DNA of 64,000 nt from Climacteris rufus (lineage: Eukaryota; Chordata; Aves; Passeriformes; Climacteridae). Of the stretch, positions 37,301 through 49,752 are shown piece by piece. Made by a program: the position numbers and the translations under genes. The notes under the pieces were generated by a model. It saw only the letters and a program-made list of their open reading frames with translations, ran no database searches and had not been told where the DNA came from. Location of the stretch: the NCBI GenBank assembly GCA_013398175.1, contig VZRZ01003052.1:287210-351209 (forward strand). The letters run 5' to 3'. Numbering within the stretch: position 1 is the first letter of the stretch; each line of letters starts with the position of its first letter.

Positions 37301-37443
37301 ATATCAAATAATAAAACTGCATCAATAAAACTGTTGTTTTAAAATTTTTTGAATATGACTTTTTTTCTTTCTTTTGAAATACACCACCTAGAGTGGGAAT
37401 AGTTCACATGCTCAGATAATCAAAAACACTCCGTAGCAGAGTA

Positions 37444-37449
37444 GCTAAG
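37444..37449. repeat. Left target-site duplication GCTAAG
   Basis: Six bases immediately before the TG of the LTR. They differ at one position from GTTAAG at 38064-38069. Confidence 0.65.
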
Positions 37450-38063
37450 TGTGGGAGGTCCTCCCAGGGATGTTGCCACCGCCTCCTACTCCAGCTCCAC
37501 CTCGGGTGTGGGGGGCTCCTCCCTTGGGGGGGACTCCATAGGCGGGACTGGAGTTTGAGATCAGCCCCTTCTTCTAGAAGGGAGGCGTGCTCCGAGCCTT
37601 GGACCTACCGGCACTTCTAGAAGTCTCGGTTATGTTCGATATTTTATTAGTTATTGTTCATTGTACCCTCCCCTGCGCTGTTTTAAGTGGACCCTGGACC
37701 CCTGTATCGTCCCCTCGCGCGGAACCCCGTTGGTTATCCCCTCCAGCTCCTCCCGATTTTCCCTTCCCTTTTAACCTGTTGCGCCCTGTCAGCGCCTTGG
37801 AGTCTCTGTCCGACTCTCTCTCTCCCGGGTGTCCGCACCCGACCCCACAATAAAGGAGACCACGGGGGAGACCCCCTCTCGCCACCCTTTGCCTCCTTGC
37901 CTGATTCCTTCTGCGCCCTGTCTGCTGTCACCTCGGGCCGCCTCGCCTCTGCGTGACACACCCACGCTCAGCCCTGAAGCAGCCGCACCCGAAGGGAGCC
38001 CTCGGGCTTTTGGAGGTCGGTGCCTCGGCCGAGAGCGACCAGGGAGCCAGACCATATACTACA
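37450..38063 (+). mobile_element. CpG-rich solo LTR, 6-bp target duplication
   Basis: A 614-bp block begins TGTGGGAGGTCC and ends CCATATACTACA, flanked by a 6-bp duplication with one mismatch (GCTAAG/GTTAAG). An AATAAA lies at 37849-37854, and a TATA-like AT-rich stretch (GATATTTTATTAG) at 37638-37650 in the U3 part. It is strongly GC-rich and keeps more than 30 CpG dinucleotides in an AT-rich, CpG-poor surround. A 6-bp duplication is usual for alpha- and betaretrovirus-like (ERVK-type) elements. No viral genes flank it, so it looks like a solo LTR. The alternative, a host CpG-island promoter, does not explain the paired TG/CA ends and duplication. The open frames inside, on both strands, are the usual by-product of GC-rich sequence. 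Confidence 0.75.
37849..37854 (+). promoter_or_regulatory. LTR polyadenylation signal AATAAA
   Basis: AATAAA lies about 210 bp before the right LTR end, in the sense direction, followed by C/T-rich sequence. This fits the R region of a retroviral LTR and sets the orientation. Confidence 0.6.
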
Positions 38064-38069
38064 GTTAAG
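38064..38069. repeat. Right target-site duplication GTTAAG
   Basis: Six bases directly after the terminal CA, matching 37444-37449 at five of six positions. Confidence 0.65.
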
Positions 38070-41000
38070 AGCTTGGTATAAATTAACTATCAAAAATTGA
38101 CAAAGGGACAATGACTATGCAGACAGGGCAAGAAAATACTGTGATCAGTAGGCAGCTATTACAAAGGCTGGCACAGGGTTAGGGTGTAAAGGGGGGAAGA
38201 ATCAGATTCTCTTTTGATGGGAGTGTAAAAGGGTAAAGCAAAGCAAGAGCTCTGCAATTTGGATATTTGCTTTAGAAAGACTAAATTGTTCAAAACCTCA
38301 TTGAATTCCATTGTAGCAACATTGGCAATAAATATCAGATAGGTGAGCAGAAATATTTCATTAAATAGAGATAAAATTTTTCACTCTGATTTTAACCTGT
38401 TCTCATTGCATATTAAAATATAAAGTAAAACTGGGGAAGTGAAAAAACAAAACAATCCACAACATAATTTGAAGCGGAAAACTCTAAGAACTCCAATAGA
38501 GTAAACTGAAACCTTTGCACTTGTCAGCAAATCTCTCCACCTGTGCACAACTCTTGCCCTCAGCCCTAACCTTCCCATGCCTATTTCAGAACAAAACATC
38601 AAAAGCAACAGGATTTCTCATTGAACAGCCTGAACCAGCTCCTTGCTTGCTGTGTCCAGTGTCTCCAACACCACCCAGAGGCATGCAACCTTTTCTGGCT
38701 GTGCCATCAGAAACTCACAGAACTAATCAAAGCTTCCTGGTTCTGCCTAAATTCCCTGATGTCTGTATCCCTCTGAGTCTCAGCCTCAAATAGTTTCATG
38801 TTTCTCTTTACCTTCCTGTAAAGTGGGTATTTCCTAACCTACATGCAAAATGCCTGTGAAGGGAAAAGATGGCTTCTTGTGAAGTCCTCTCAGACTGAAT
38901 GTATTGTAGGAGCAAAACATGACACATAATGTGTGTGCACATGTGCACGTTGGGCTGTGGTTGCTGCTCTCAGCACCACTTACTCTGCAGCCACACTCGC
39001 TCCCTGATACAGTCCACCGTGTGTCCTCAGACTGCTGGACCAGCAACACTGGAATGAGGTTGGTGACAGGCATGAGATGGGCAGCAGAAACTGATGCAAA
39101 TTTTTCCCCAAAGAGACAGCAGAAGGAAATAATTTGATAGAAACATGACAACGAATTGCAGGTAAAGACAATGACTGTAACTGCACGTTGCAACTTATCT
39201 ACTTTCTACGCGCTCTTTCCATTACCATGGTGTTTATTTAAGTCTGTTCAGGACCTTTCCAGGTCCCAATTAGAATTAAGATTTCTCTGGTTAGGCAAGC
39301 ACAGGTGACCAGCTGGCAACAGGATAAATCAGGGCTTTGTTTAAGAAGATGGTCAACACAGGTGGGGAGATACAGACTGTGTGTATGTGTGTATATCTGG
39401 AGGAAAAGATACTTAAATATACATTTTGGCAACTTGGCAGGTAACAACAGTGAGCGCAAAAATTAGAGAATAGGGAATTTTAAATATCAAAACATCACAA
39501 GAAAATTCACACTAATAGAAGACATGATCAGCTGGATGCTAACCAATAATAAAGTGTGGAACAGGTTTTGTTTTAAACATTTGGCAGTATCTTCTCCTCT
39601 TTCCATTTTAATGAGGATTTTCATATATTCATGCTTAAATTGACTCACCATTTTTTTCCTCCTACCTAAAATTCTACTCACTTTACAACTGCAAGCAGAA
39701 AAATTAATTTTTTTTACTCTCAGCTCTCAGTAATTAGCCACAATCAGGAATGATACAATTGAGAGAACTACTACTTTGTGGGGTTTTTTTATTTGTCCCT
39801 TACATCAGGCTATTACTCTTCAAAGTTTCCGGACATAGTGGCAATACTGAAAAGTTCATTCCCAGGCCATGGGATTAAGTGTTTATCCAAAGTCACCATG
39901 ATGGGGGAACCTTTTCACTTCTAAGGATCCTCTACCCACCACTTCAAAACAACCATCTACCAAGGAGGGCTGAAAAGCCATTTCTCAGTGCAAATAAACA
40001 GCTTCCAGCACTGCAGGACAGGATATGGAGGATATAATTTATAGAATTTGATAAAGAATTTAGGAAAGAACATTATTTTTTGTTTTTAAAATGTCTGTGT
40101 TACGAAGACTTCTAATTTTTTTTTACCCATATCATTTTAGATCAACCTTGCCATTTCCTACAGAAAAATGTATTTTTTTTTTATCGTACAGCAAATACAA
40201 GCTCTACTGCTGTGCAGTCTCCTGCACTTTGTAGAATGTGAGCCACAGCCCTGCAGAACCAATAGGGTTCCATCACTATGGCACCATTGGTGTGGATGTA
40301 AGGTAAATGTTCAGAAATGATGTTCATGCAGCCTCTGCAGACAGCTTGTGGAACTGTTGACTGTAGTGATGGCATTTGTGAGGAAGGTGGTTTTGCTGTG
40401 CTGTTTCAAATATTGCACCATTTTGTGATCTGAAATGGGTAATACATTGGTTGTAATCTCCTCTCTCTTACCCAGGCTGGTGCAGCAGAGACAACTGTTG
40501 GATTACTTTGATTCACAGATCTCAAAATAATATACAGATACCAATGATGTCATGGCATGTCACCCAATACCATTAGAAATGGGATATGTACAACTCAAAC
40601 AGTTTATGCTTAGCACGACATTTTCCTGCCTAATTAAAGGAAACAAAGGAAAAACATGGTAAAGATTATTGCTATGCAGTTATAGCTTGTCAGCTTAAGG
40701 TAAAGAATTGTTTTCAATGTCTATGCTTCATTACCTAGGAGTAAAATCCAGACCAACTTAAGGCTGTGCTTAGCTTTAAGCATGTCTTACTAGTTCAGAT
40801 ACTTCATTTCCATAGTGAATAGGAATTAATGTTGTTTTAATTAAGTGTTTTGTCCTTCTTCCAAATAATTTTAGACCTTAGCTAGTTTGAAGGAAAAAAA
40901 GAAATCCCAAACCCATTCATTTTCTTTATGTCTCTCAATTTCGTTTACAGTGTTGTTTTTCCTCAGTGACGATACAGCAGAAATAAAGCCCTGCTTGGTT

Positions 41001-44000
41001 GGTTTGTATCGCACCTCACTGTGCTGCTCCATCTCTCCCTGCTTTCCTCCTCATTTACAGTTTGTGGGGTTATCCCACCACGACAATCACTGCATCCTTC
41101 AGCACTGGGAGAATTGGAGGAAGATGCAAAGCTGCCCTGTAAAGAATGACTGAGGTTAAATTTCTGTCTGCAGACACAGAGACAAAATTTGTCACATGAG
41201 GCATCTTAGCTGGGAGTGACTGTTCTAACTTCATTAAACTACAGATAGTGGATTCAGAGGGGAAAATTATGCCTCCTTTAAGGGAATGTATAACCACTAA
41301 CACAGCATTTTACCTAAAGGAAAATTTGTATGACAAATAGCTTGCAAGATAAGTGAGGCATTTCCTTGGTAATTCTACGTTGTCGTCCACTGTCCAAAGG
41401 CAAGTGCAGGTAAGGAGAAGGTAGATGAAACACAAGCCTGACATTTCAGCATGTTATTAGATACGTGCAGGATGTGCAAAATATCCTCAAATTGTGGGAA
41501 GTCCCTGCTTGGAAGTATAGCCTGAATGCTGATCTTGAGCTATGCCTTATATTTTAAGATAGTTTCCCTCTCTCACTGTGGTATTGCCCTTTATAATTAA
41601 AGGCACTTTATGCTAACACATCATTTTTTCAGTTTCTCTTCTCTGCCCATCACTTTTCCCTCACAACCATTAACATCTGTTTTCTGTCTGTGCTTCTTTT
41701 TTAAAAAAACTAATCATGGGTTTGAACAATATTCCCAGTGCAGATATCTTTTCCCATCTAAAACAGAATGGAAATTCAACTCTGGCTCAGAGCTTTGAGG
41801 CTCAGATTTCTCTGTTATGATAGGAAAAAGTGAAAAGTCCAGACATAAACATACCTGTACTTCAAGTGCATTTTGTTTCTCAGTGTTCCTGGTCTTACAT
41901 GAATTTTAACTCTGCTGATTCCAATAGAATTATTTCTGGCTTAGACTATCTTAAGGGAAAGGAGGAATTAATGGCAAAGGATTTAAAATGATCTGAAATA
42001 TTTTGTTACCTATGTGGTCTAACCTTGGAATCTTTTCTTGATACTTAATAACTCAATATTGTATTGAAATGATATGCTGCTTTGGATCAAGTAAAAACTA
42101 AACAGAGTATTCCAAAATTGGCATATATACACAGATATGTGCCATAGTTTTTTTCTCTTCATTCTAGAAAAGCAAAATCTTTATAATTTGTTAAACTTTT
42201 TTTTTGTTTTCCTCAGCCCTTATATACCTTTAAAATGACAGTTCCAATATGTTACTTTGAGATTTAATGTTTGCTAAAAGAAAACTGTTTTCTTCTTTAA
42301 TCTCTCTTTCTCTTCCTTTCTCACGTATGCATGTGCAGATACATAGTATATATCAGATGTGTAAGGAGTCAGACCAATTAAGAATATGAAATTAATATGA
42401 TATATATGATGTATATAATATATATGACTCACCTTTTAGATGCTACTGGAGTCAGGTGAATGCACAAGCAACACATAAGTTCTAGACCAAAATTATATCC
42501 CAACATTTGACCTTCTGCATATTTCTATTTTGATTACTAAAATACAGACATGCTCATTTTGGATGTGACCCACATTATACTGGGTCTAGGACACTCAGGC
42601 TACTTTCTCCATGCTTAGAGAATTACCTATGTGGGTTTTTTTTTTGGTCATTTATGAAAGAAGAAAGCTGCTTAAGAAACTGATGTGGTCTCCTCTAACA
42701 CTTAGAAGTAGGATCGTGTTTTCATATTTCATAGAAATAAAACTGTTTATTATTCAGTTTAGAATGATGAGCCATATCTGACCCTAAACCCAGGGCTTCA
42801 GAGCTCAGGAGATTGGATCACAAGAGCAAATGGTATAGCTAAAGTAAAATGCTGGCCCAACCAGAATTTTGAGATCAAAACTTGTATTGCTGAATAATGG
42901 GTGTCCTGGGACCAGCCAGTTCTGACTGGCTTGAATCCACACTGCTCAGGAATAGTTCCCTCCGGACGAGATTTTTCTTGTGTAGAGTTAATTGGAGCAG
43001 AGCAAAGAGCCTAGAAGAAAGCTAGCAGTTTTGCTGTAAGTGGAGTAAAGGTCCAGGCTTATTCCCTGGTTTTCTGCACAGGGGTTCAGAGGTAGCTTTC
43101 CACAGTGGTTCCTTCCAACGTGCAAGTCCCAGTGAGCCCAGAACAAACCAAAACGGAAAACAGCATCTCTACTTCTCAGGTAGCACTTACTAATGCTGTA
43201 GACCCCACAAATATCTGTTTGGAGCATTGCCAGACAAGGAATTGGAAAGAAACTTGAAATGGTAAGCGAGAATGTGTGATTTATATGCAGCATAACCCAC
43301 TATTAGCAAAAATGAGAGCTTGGCAGTTTGAAAACTGAGGGGACAAAGGGGAAAAGGTGAAAACAGTGAAGTATGTGTGAATCAAAAGCACAAAAGGTGA
43401 GCAATCAGGGTAGATGTTGTGGTATGTGAGAGCTTGAGACAAAGATGATTTCAGAACCACTCAGAATCTCTAGAAGATGAAAAGATACATATTTAAAAAT
43501 GTTACAGATGGGTGAGAGGAAAAATAGAGAAAAAAACACAGGAAAGGTGATCCATTACACCAGAAACACACCCTATTTCCATGCTGTACGTGTTGTGACT
43601 GGGAAAGATCTGCAGGCTCTTGCTTCATAGCACTGCCCTTCACCACTAAACTCACTGCCGAGAGCAGTGGTTTTTGTTCCATGTGATGCTGAACAGGTAA
43701 AAAGATTTGGACTGTGCTTATACTAAAATGAGATTTCCCTTCTAAAAGCTTCTGTTTAAGCTTTAACTCATGTTGTTTGACATTCAAATATTTTCTGTGA
43801 ATTTTCTACCTCTGTGACTTAGTCTTCCTTTCTTGAGACAGTTCCCTTAGAAAGTGGTTTGTGGAGACTTAGGAGCTGCAAACCCGGGGGCTGGTGTTGG
43901 GCATAGCAGCAGACACACAAGTTCAGAGCAAATACATAAAACATCATTCTCTGTGAATCCATTTGTTAGACCTAACCCATCAAAGTCTCTCCCATCCAAC

Positions 44001-45164
44001 CTGACTGTAACCTTAATGGTGTAAGTGGGGAGTTGCTGATGGAAAGGTGATTCATGCAGTTGAATTTCGTTCTGCAGGGTATTGCACTTATGATGCATGC
44101 CAGAGTCATTATGAAAATGATGAATTGTGACTGATCCTCAGGAAATTTCCGTATTCATATTCCTCCAGCCACATATTTCCTCTTCTACTCAGCTAAAATT
44201 GCAGGTGTTCCCCCTGTATGTGTAACCTATGAAGATCTGCCCGTAATATTGCTAGGACATACAGGCTGTTATTCCTGTACTTAGGTGGAGTAATGTGTGT
44301 CAAATGAAACACCTGAGTGATAAACACCTGGGTGCTGTTTGTCATACAAAGGTGTTTTACGGTTTGTGAAGGTGTGAAAAGGAAGGCATTGTACTCTGAA
44401 CAGTGTGGTGGGTTGGAACCCTTGCCAGTTGAAATAACAGAAGAAAATTAGGAAAGCCTTGATATGATAAAAGCTGTTGGTTTGCTTTTTTGTTTGTTTG
44501 AGGCATTGTTTTTGTTTTATTTTTGTTTTCTTTTTTTTTTTTTTTTTAATAAAAGACAGTATTATGTGTACATTTCCTGGATTCCAGCATGATTAGGAGA
44601 TACTTTCATAACAAGTTATCCAGAAGCTTGGATAAAATATTTGACTTTTCAAGAGATAAGCCAGTCGGGTCATTAAGTGTAGACTCAACTCCAGACTGCA
44701 GACACCTAAATTTGGATGTCTCAATGTGCCTACAGGGTAGCTAGATTACTAATTTCTCATTAGACTCAGTGGCAACCAACACAATGAAAGGAGCCTAGAG
44801 AATTGCTCAACTCACTCTAATACAGATGCATTCAGCTAGGCTCCACTGACTGCATTAACTAGCTCCCAATTAGCTTGAAAACTGAATTAAGTGTCTACTT
44901 CAACACCTGCTTCTAAACATCTATAATCCAGAGATAAATCCCAGGCCAGCAGTGTGATGCTGCAATTAAAGTGACATAAATGCATTGATGTTTAATCAGT
45001 GAGATAATCCTATTCTTGCAAGCCAACAGAAGAGATTTCAAACTATTATCAAGGTTTACCATTGCTATAATAACTATAATAAGACTGGTCAGCATTTAAC
45101 CTAGTAGAAGAAACAAGTGCTAAATTAAGGTTTAAACAAATCTAATCATCAGTACAATTGGCAT
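38070..45164. other. Long region without recognised genes
   Basis: About 7 kb of mostly AT-rich DNA. Open frames up to 119 codons (38834-39193, minus) show no domain I can recognise. T runs occur at about 40170-40181 and 44531-44548, and a TA-rich tract at about 42395-42426. No CR1 terminus was found here. Confidence 0.5.
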
Positions 45165-46135
45165 ATTGAGGGGATAATGAAGATTGTGCTCCACAGTGCC
45201 AGATAGAAATTATTGGGAAACTTTAAAGGGAAAATCTTCCCTAACATAGTTCTTGCTGTGTGGGTAAAACGACAAAACCCACTGACGACTTGCAAAGCCA
45301 TCAGTGATGGATGGAGAATGTGTATCAAGCTGCTTTTGATGTTGAAAAATGCTAAAACCAACCTGACTAATCAACGCCAAAGTTAAAAACTCCCTGAGGA
45401 AGTACAATTTCCTGACAGAAACTGGCACTGGTGAGGATAACGCAGACAAAGATAAAGGAATGAAAAAATTGTAGTACTGATAACTTATCTATAACTCCTG
45501 AGCTGACAAAGCTGGCCTGAGGGTGTATGAACGACAGGTAATCACTTTATACCATAAAAGCCCCACCCCACTTCTAATTATTAGTGTCTTCTAACAAACT
45601 TCTGCTTGGAGTGTGTGTGGAGATTCTTCCCTTGAGTAGAGATGCCCTTCAAGGTTCCTCCTTGAGGTTGAGTGAAAGGTATTTGCCCACAGTCCTTGGC
45701 ATGGGAGAGTAACAACAATTTCTGCTTAATAATTGTTTTTGTTAGCTTTAATATAATTGCTGCAATATAGCTTCAAAAATAGTGGACTATGCTAGTGGTT
45801 ATAGCTACCTATACTGTGTAGTAAATATTTCAGATTAAGATCTTTTAGTTTATTAGTGATCATAATAAATTTCAATAAATCATCTATTTATATGATACAT
45901 ATATCTATTTGGTTTGCCATTCTTGATCAAGGTTCTACAAAGTTCCACTTACACCTATATAATTCTTTAGACACAAACCCTTGACAAGGTCTGGGGCTAT
46001 GACTGGATCCAGTTGCACCCGGGCTCCTCTCTGAGAAGGAGTTCAGAAAGAAAGGGGCTTCTGCAGCTTTTGACTCAATGGGATGTTTTTCTAATAAACT
46101 TTATCTGAAGCTCTCTTTCTTCCCATAAACAGCCT
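45165..46135 (+). mobile_element. Decayed LTR-like element (boundaries uncertain)
   Basis: The segment resembles an old avian LTR in sense orientation. A TATA-like ATAAAAGCCCCACC lies at about 45556, CTTGGAGTGTGTGTGG follows, and several AATAAA-type signals lie at 45864-45880. A short GC-richer block (CACCCGGGCTCCTCTCTGAG) at about 46017 is followed by CTAATAAACTTTATCTG. The order promoter, transcribed region, poly(A) signals fits an LTR, and I recall a similar avian family, but clear TG/CA ends and a target duplication were not found. It could also be several smaller pieces. Confidence 0.4.
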
Positions 46136-47081
46136 CGTTGAACTAAAAATAACCTACAGATACATATATGAAGTGTTGTAGGTATTTTATAATGGGATAA
46201 ATAAAAGAAAAATGAAAAAGTGTTTTGACTTAAACATAACTTGCTGAATTAATTAATAGAAGATTTGAAATAAATTATTTATTTCTTCATTTCACTTTCC
46301 TTGGAGTTCTTCTATACTTCTAGAAAAAAATTGGGACTTTCTTTGCCTGCATCCTAATCTGTACATCAACTTATTTTCTTTTCAGTCCCTACGTGGTAAA
46401 AGAAAATTTAAGATTTCTGATCTTTTTTAAAGTAAGTAATGTATTTCTAAAGGCCAAAGGTGAAAACAGAAAACTTTCCAGAACTACAAATATTTATTTT
46501 GGAGTAAATGTTACCATAGTATTGTGAAATGATGAACCTGGGATTGTGCATTTGCTCATGCAGGACAGATACAGGTCTTTGACTTTCAGATTCTCTTTCA
46601 CATTGTCAGTGGCTGAAGTGTGAAATAGGAAAATAATCCTGACCAGTTTGGAACGGAAAATTAGCAAGAGGAACATACACATGTGGAATGAAGGGAATTC
46701 TCTAGCATACATTTCTGTGATCATTTAGGCTTTCAGTGACAGAGAAGAAACTAACACAGTCCTGGAATAAAATATCAAAACCAAAGAATATCAGTTAGAA
46801 TTTGCCATTAAACTAATTAGAATCTGGAAGGTTTTTACTGGTATTTTGAAATCTTGATGAAAACCAATAAAAAGTCTCTGTATTTTTCACTTTGAAATTG
46901 CAGTTAATGTGTTCCTATCAAAATTGATTATTTTCTAGGGAGCTAAGATAAATAATGCAAATAAGACCAAAGAAAGAATGCAAAAGGGATCACACAGACA
47001 ATCAGTTGCATTTTCAGTGCAAATTCTGTTTCATTTTGCTCAGCCTATGGACAAAATCAACATATCTAAGGCAAAGAGAGG
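46136..47081. other. AT-rich spacer
   Basis: No recognised element or gene in about 950 bp. Confidence 0.55.
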
Positions 47082-47132
47082 NNNNNNNNNNNNNNNNNNN
47101 NNNNNNNNNNNNNNNNNNNNNNNNNNNNNNNN
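47082..47132. other. Assembly gap (51 N)
   Basis: Fifty-one unresolved bases directly before a GGA-rich purine repeat. The true length is unknown. Open frames that cross the gap are meaningless. Confidence 0.98.
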
Positions 47133-47189
47133 GGAGGGGGGGAGGGAGGGAGGCAGGGAGGGAAGAAGGGAGGGAGGAAGGGAAGAAAG
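47133..47189. repeat. (GGGA)n purine microsatellite
   Basis: All-purine GGAGGGAGG/GAAGGGAGG units continue from the gap for about 57 bp. Such tracts can form triplex or quadruplex structures and are hard to sequence, which explains the gap. Confidence 0.95.
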
Positions 47190-47621
47190 GTACATTTGTT
47201 CCTTCTCCACAATGGTGACAGGACTTCACAGGTAAATCCAACTGCACTCATCCTGGTCATGGCAGACCAAAAGGTCACTCACTTGGAAAATGGCTGGGAG
47301 CTCATAATGAAAATCCAATGCAGGGCATGGTCACCATAAACTTTTTTTCTTTTTTTTCCCCCCAGGTCAATTTACCCAGAATCCAAATTTAAAACAAAAC
47401 AAAGTACCAGAATTGCTGTTTGGTGTAACAGAGGAGGCAATGTGGAGAGACACAAGAGGAATACAATAACCATAACTGTGAATTCAGAGTTGTTTATATC
47501 AGAATGATTTCACACAGCATAGGGACACAAGAATGTGATATCATAGTAATTTGTGGTTCAGGATTCTTTAATAAGCAAGAATAAGCAAGGTGAGGCCTCC
47601 CAGTTTGCATCAAGCACCAAC

Positions 47622-47897
47622 ACAGAATCATAGAATGGTTTGGATTGAAAGAGACCTTAAAGACCATCCAGTTAAAATCCTCGGCCATGGGCAGGGACAC
47701 CTTCCACTAGAGCCGGTTGCTTCAAGCCCCATCCAGCCTGGCCTTGAACACTTTCATGGAAGGGTCAGCCACATGTTCTCTGGACAACCTGTGCCAGTGT
47801 CTCACCACCCTCACAGGGAAGAATTTCTTCATAATGTCTAATCCAAACCTACTTTCATTTTAAAGCCATTCCTCCTTGTCCTATCACCATGTAAAGG
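47622..47897 (-). mobile_element. CR1 LINE 3' fragment
   Basis: An antisense CR1 with a well preserved terminus (ACAGAATCATAGAATGG), AGACCTTAAAGACCATCCAG, CATGGGCAGGGACACCTTCC and ACTAGAGCCGGTTGC. It then enters the ORF2 tail (CAACCTGTGCCAGTGTCTC) and CATTCCTCCTTGTCCTATCA. About 275 bp, truncated near 47897. The good preservation of the 3' end suggests a younger copy than those at 17.8 or 34.0 kb. Confidence 0.95.
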
Positions 47898-49719
47898 CTT
47901 ATAAAATATTAATCAGTAAGGATATAAGACATTCCTTCAGGGAATTGCTTTTTATTTTAAAACAAGAATATTGGATTCTATTTTGAAGTCTAGATCAAAC
48001 TTTGCTAATAATAATAGAAATGGGGAGAAGAAACTGTCATAGGCTGCATAATTAAGCACTGAAATGTAGGTGGTGACAGTCAAGGACTCTCAGCTGCTTC
48101 ATAGGTAGCAAAGTGCTAGTCAAAGTCATGGCCGCCCTGGGACAATGGTAGTGCTGGGGTGCATGTAGTGGGACACACAGGTCTTCTTACAGTCTTGTGA
48201 AATATTGGTATTTACATTATATACACATATGTATTATAGTGTATTAAATATATTACAAAATTTATAACTATATTAAACATAGTAGTCACTGTACTAAGAT
48301 TAGTGGCAAGGCTATTTTTTATAAGCTCCTTTACTTCGCAGAGGACATAATCACTGCCAGTCCTCCAATGCATTGAAACACTTCATACAGCAAGGAACAC
48401 CACAGTAGCAACAGGTGAGAACACTCCTCCTCTGAGTGCTGCCCAGCTCAAACCAGACTGATGCACATTCCTTCCTGAGAACAAGAAAATCAAACCAGTG
48501 TCTTGTTTCATTTTACAGATTACACTTTTCCAGACTGGAAGACAACTGCAAAATCAAAGGGAGAAAAACTACAGAATACTGAATGTTGTTATTTTGGTGT
48601 CACTTTGCAGAATGCTGTCTCATTTTAAAATGTGCAACAATTTCTGTTATTGCTGTATTGCATGCAACTATTCCTTTCTACTCTATTAGAGCATATTTCT
48701 GTGTTATGCAGCTGTCTAAAATCTGCTTCTGCTTTAAAGACAGATGCAAACAGCTGTTTAATGAATCTGTCATTTCCTTATCTTCTCCATTTCTGCAGGC
48801 TGATTATTTCTAAGTGCTGCACTGCGTTTTAGAGACAATTCTTGTTGGAAGAATAAGTCACTTTTTCTTCTGATTTTTAATATTTATGTCAACTTGGGGA
48901 AAATATCTTCTCAACATTAAATCTTTAGAAATAAAAAAATACAAAGTGAGGAAATAAGTTGATGCATTAGACATTAAATCTGATGTGATGTTTTACAAGT
49001 TTGATCTCATGAGGAGCATGTTGTCAAAGGCAATTCTACAGCTTGTTCACATGCTCATGAACTGAATGCCATTTCATTGCTTGATGGAAGTAATTTAGAA
49101 TAATATGCCAAAATGCCATATATTATAGGCAAGCACTTTTCTTTGAGACCTGCTGCATACAGTCTAGACTGATTTTTAAAAATACTGTCAGTTACTGCTA
49201 TAGTGTAATACTACTCAGGTTGACACATTTTGAATGGCAGATTGAGGATAAGAGTGAAATACATTTAAATGTGAAGATAAAGGAAAATCAGAAAAAAAAA
49301 AAAGAATGTAATTGCAGTGAGATTCGGGGAGTACCTAAAAATTATTCAGGTCTACAAATTGCAATCAGGATGAGAACCATAAGAAGCCTACTAAGGCATG
49401 GCCAGGAAAGTTATATGTAAAAATCCTGTGTGAATTATAGATGTGCTTTCCATCTTTTTTTTTTTTTTTTTTAAAAAGTGTAGCTGAACAGTTTTAAGAA
49501 AGTGAGTTATACTGCAAGAAAGTGATAAAGTTTGATTTTCGGCTTAGGATTAGTGTTGAGGTCTTTTTCTCCTGAGAAAATGTGAGACCAAGGTCTGAAA
49601 TTGCATTTTACTGGAATTTGGACTCACAGTCATTTTCCATCTTTAAGAATCATATTTGAATTAAGAACTTTGAAGCAGAAACAAGCCAGGAAAAAAAAAA
49701 ACAAACATGAAAACTGGTT
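47898..49719. other. AT-rich spacer
   Basis: No recognised element or gene. A T run lies at about 49456-49473 and an A run at about 49291-49303. Overlapping small frames at 48498-48832 have no domain features. Confidence 0.55.
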
Positions 49720-49752
49720 CATAGAATCATAGAATGGCTTGGGTTGGAAGGT
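49720..49752 (-). mobile_element. Minimal CR1 3' terminus, about 33 bp
   Basis: Only CATAGAATCATAGAATGGC and TTGGGTTGGAAG are present before the sequence turns unique. This is the extreme 3' tip of CR1 in antisense, an extremely 5'-truncated insertion. Confidence 0.85.

Larger units (their letters stand above)
34306..37449. other. AT-rich region with one notable small frame
   Basis: Holds a short tandem repeat at 34334-34364 (GATAAATAGTG units) and a short CA tract near 34849-34860. The frame at 35862-36104 (80 codons, plus) starts at an ATG with A at -3 and has a basic then acidic N-terminus (RKRQKKQEEDEG). It matches no family I recognise, and a frame overlaps it on the other strand. A 120-codon frame at 35432-35794 also lacks a recognisable domain. 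No gene is called. Confidence 0.45.

Noticed and set aside
37587..38068. Several overlapping open frames on both strands, Pro/Arg-rich
   Set aside because: They lie inside the CpG-rich LTR. GC-rich DNA lacks stop codons by composition, the frames overlap on both strands, and none resembles a protein family.
40181..40375. Minus-strand 64-codon frame considered as a transposon protein piece
   Set aside because: No recognisable motif and no flanking terminal repeats.
44400..44425. GTGGTGGGTTGGAACCC, similar to LTR or CR1 ends
   Set aside because: No further LTR or CR1 sequence continues from it on either side.
46955..47278. Frames of 70-87 codons crossing the N gap
   Set aside because: They contain unknown residues from the assembly gap and a purine repeat, so they carry no coding evidence.
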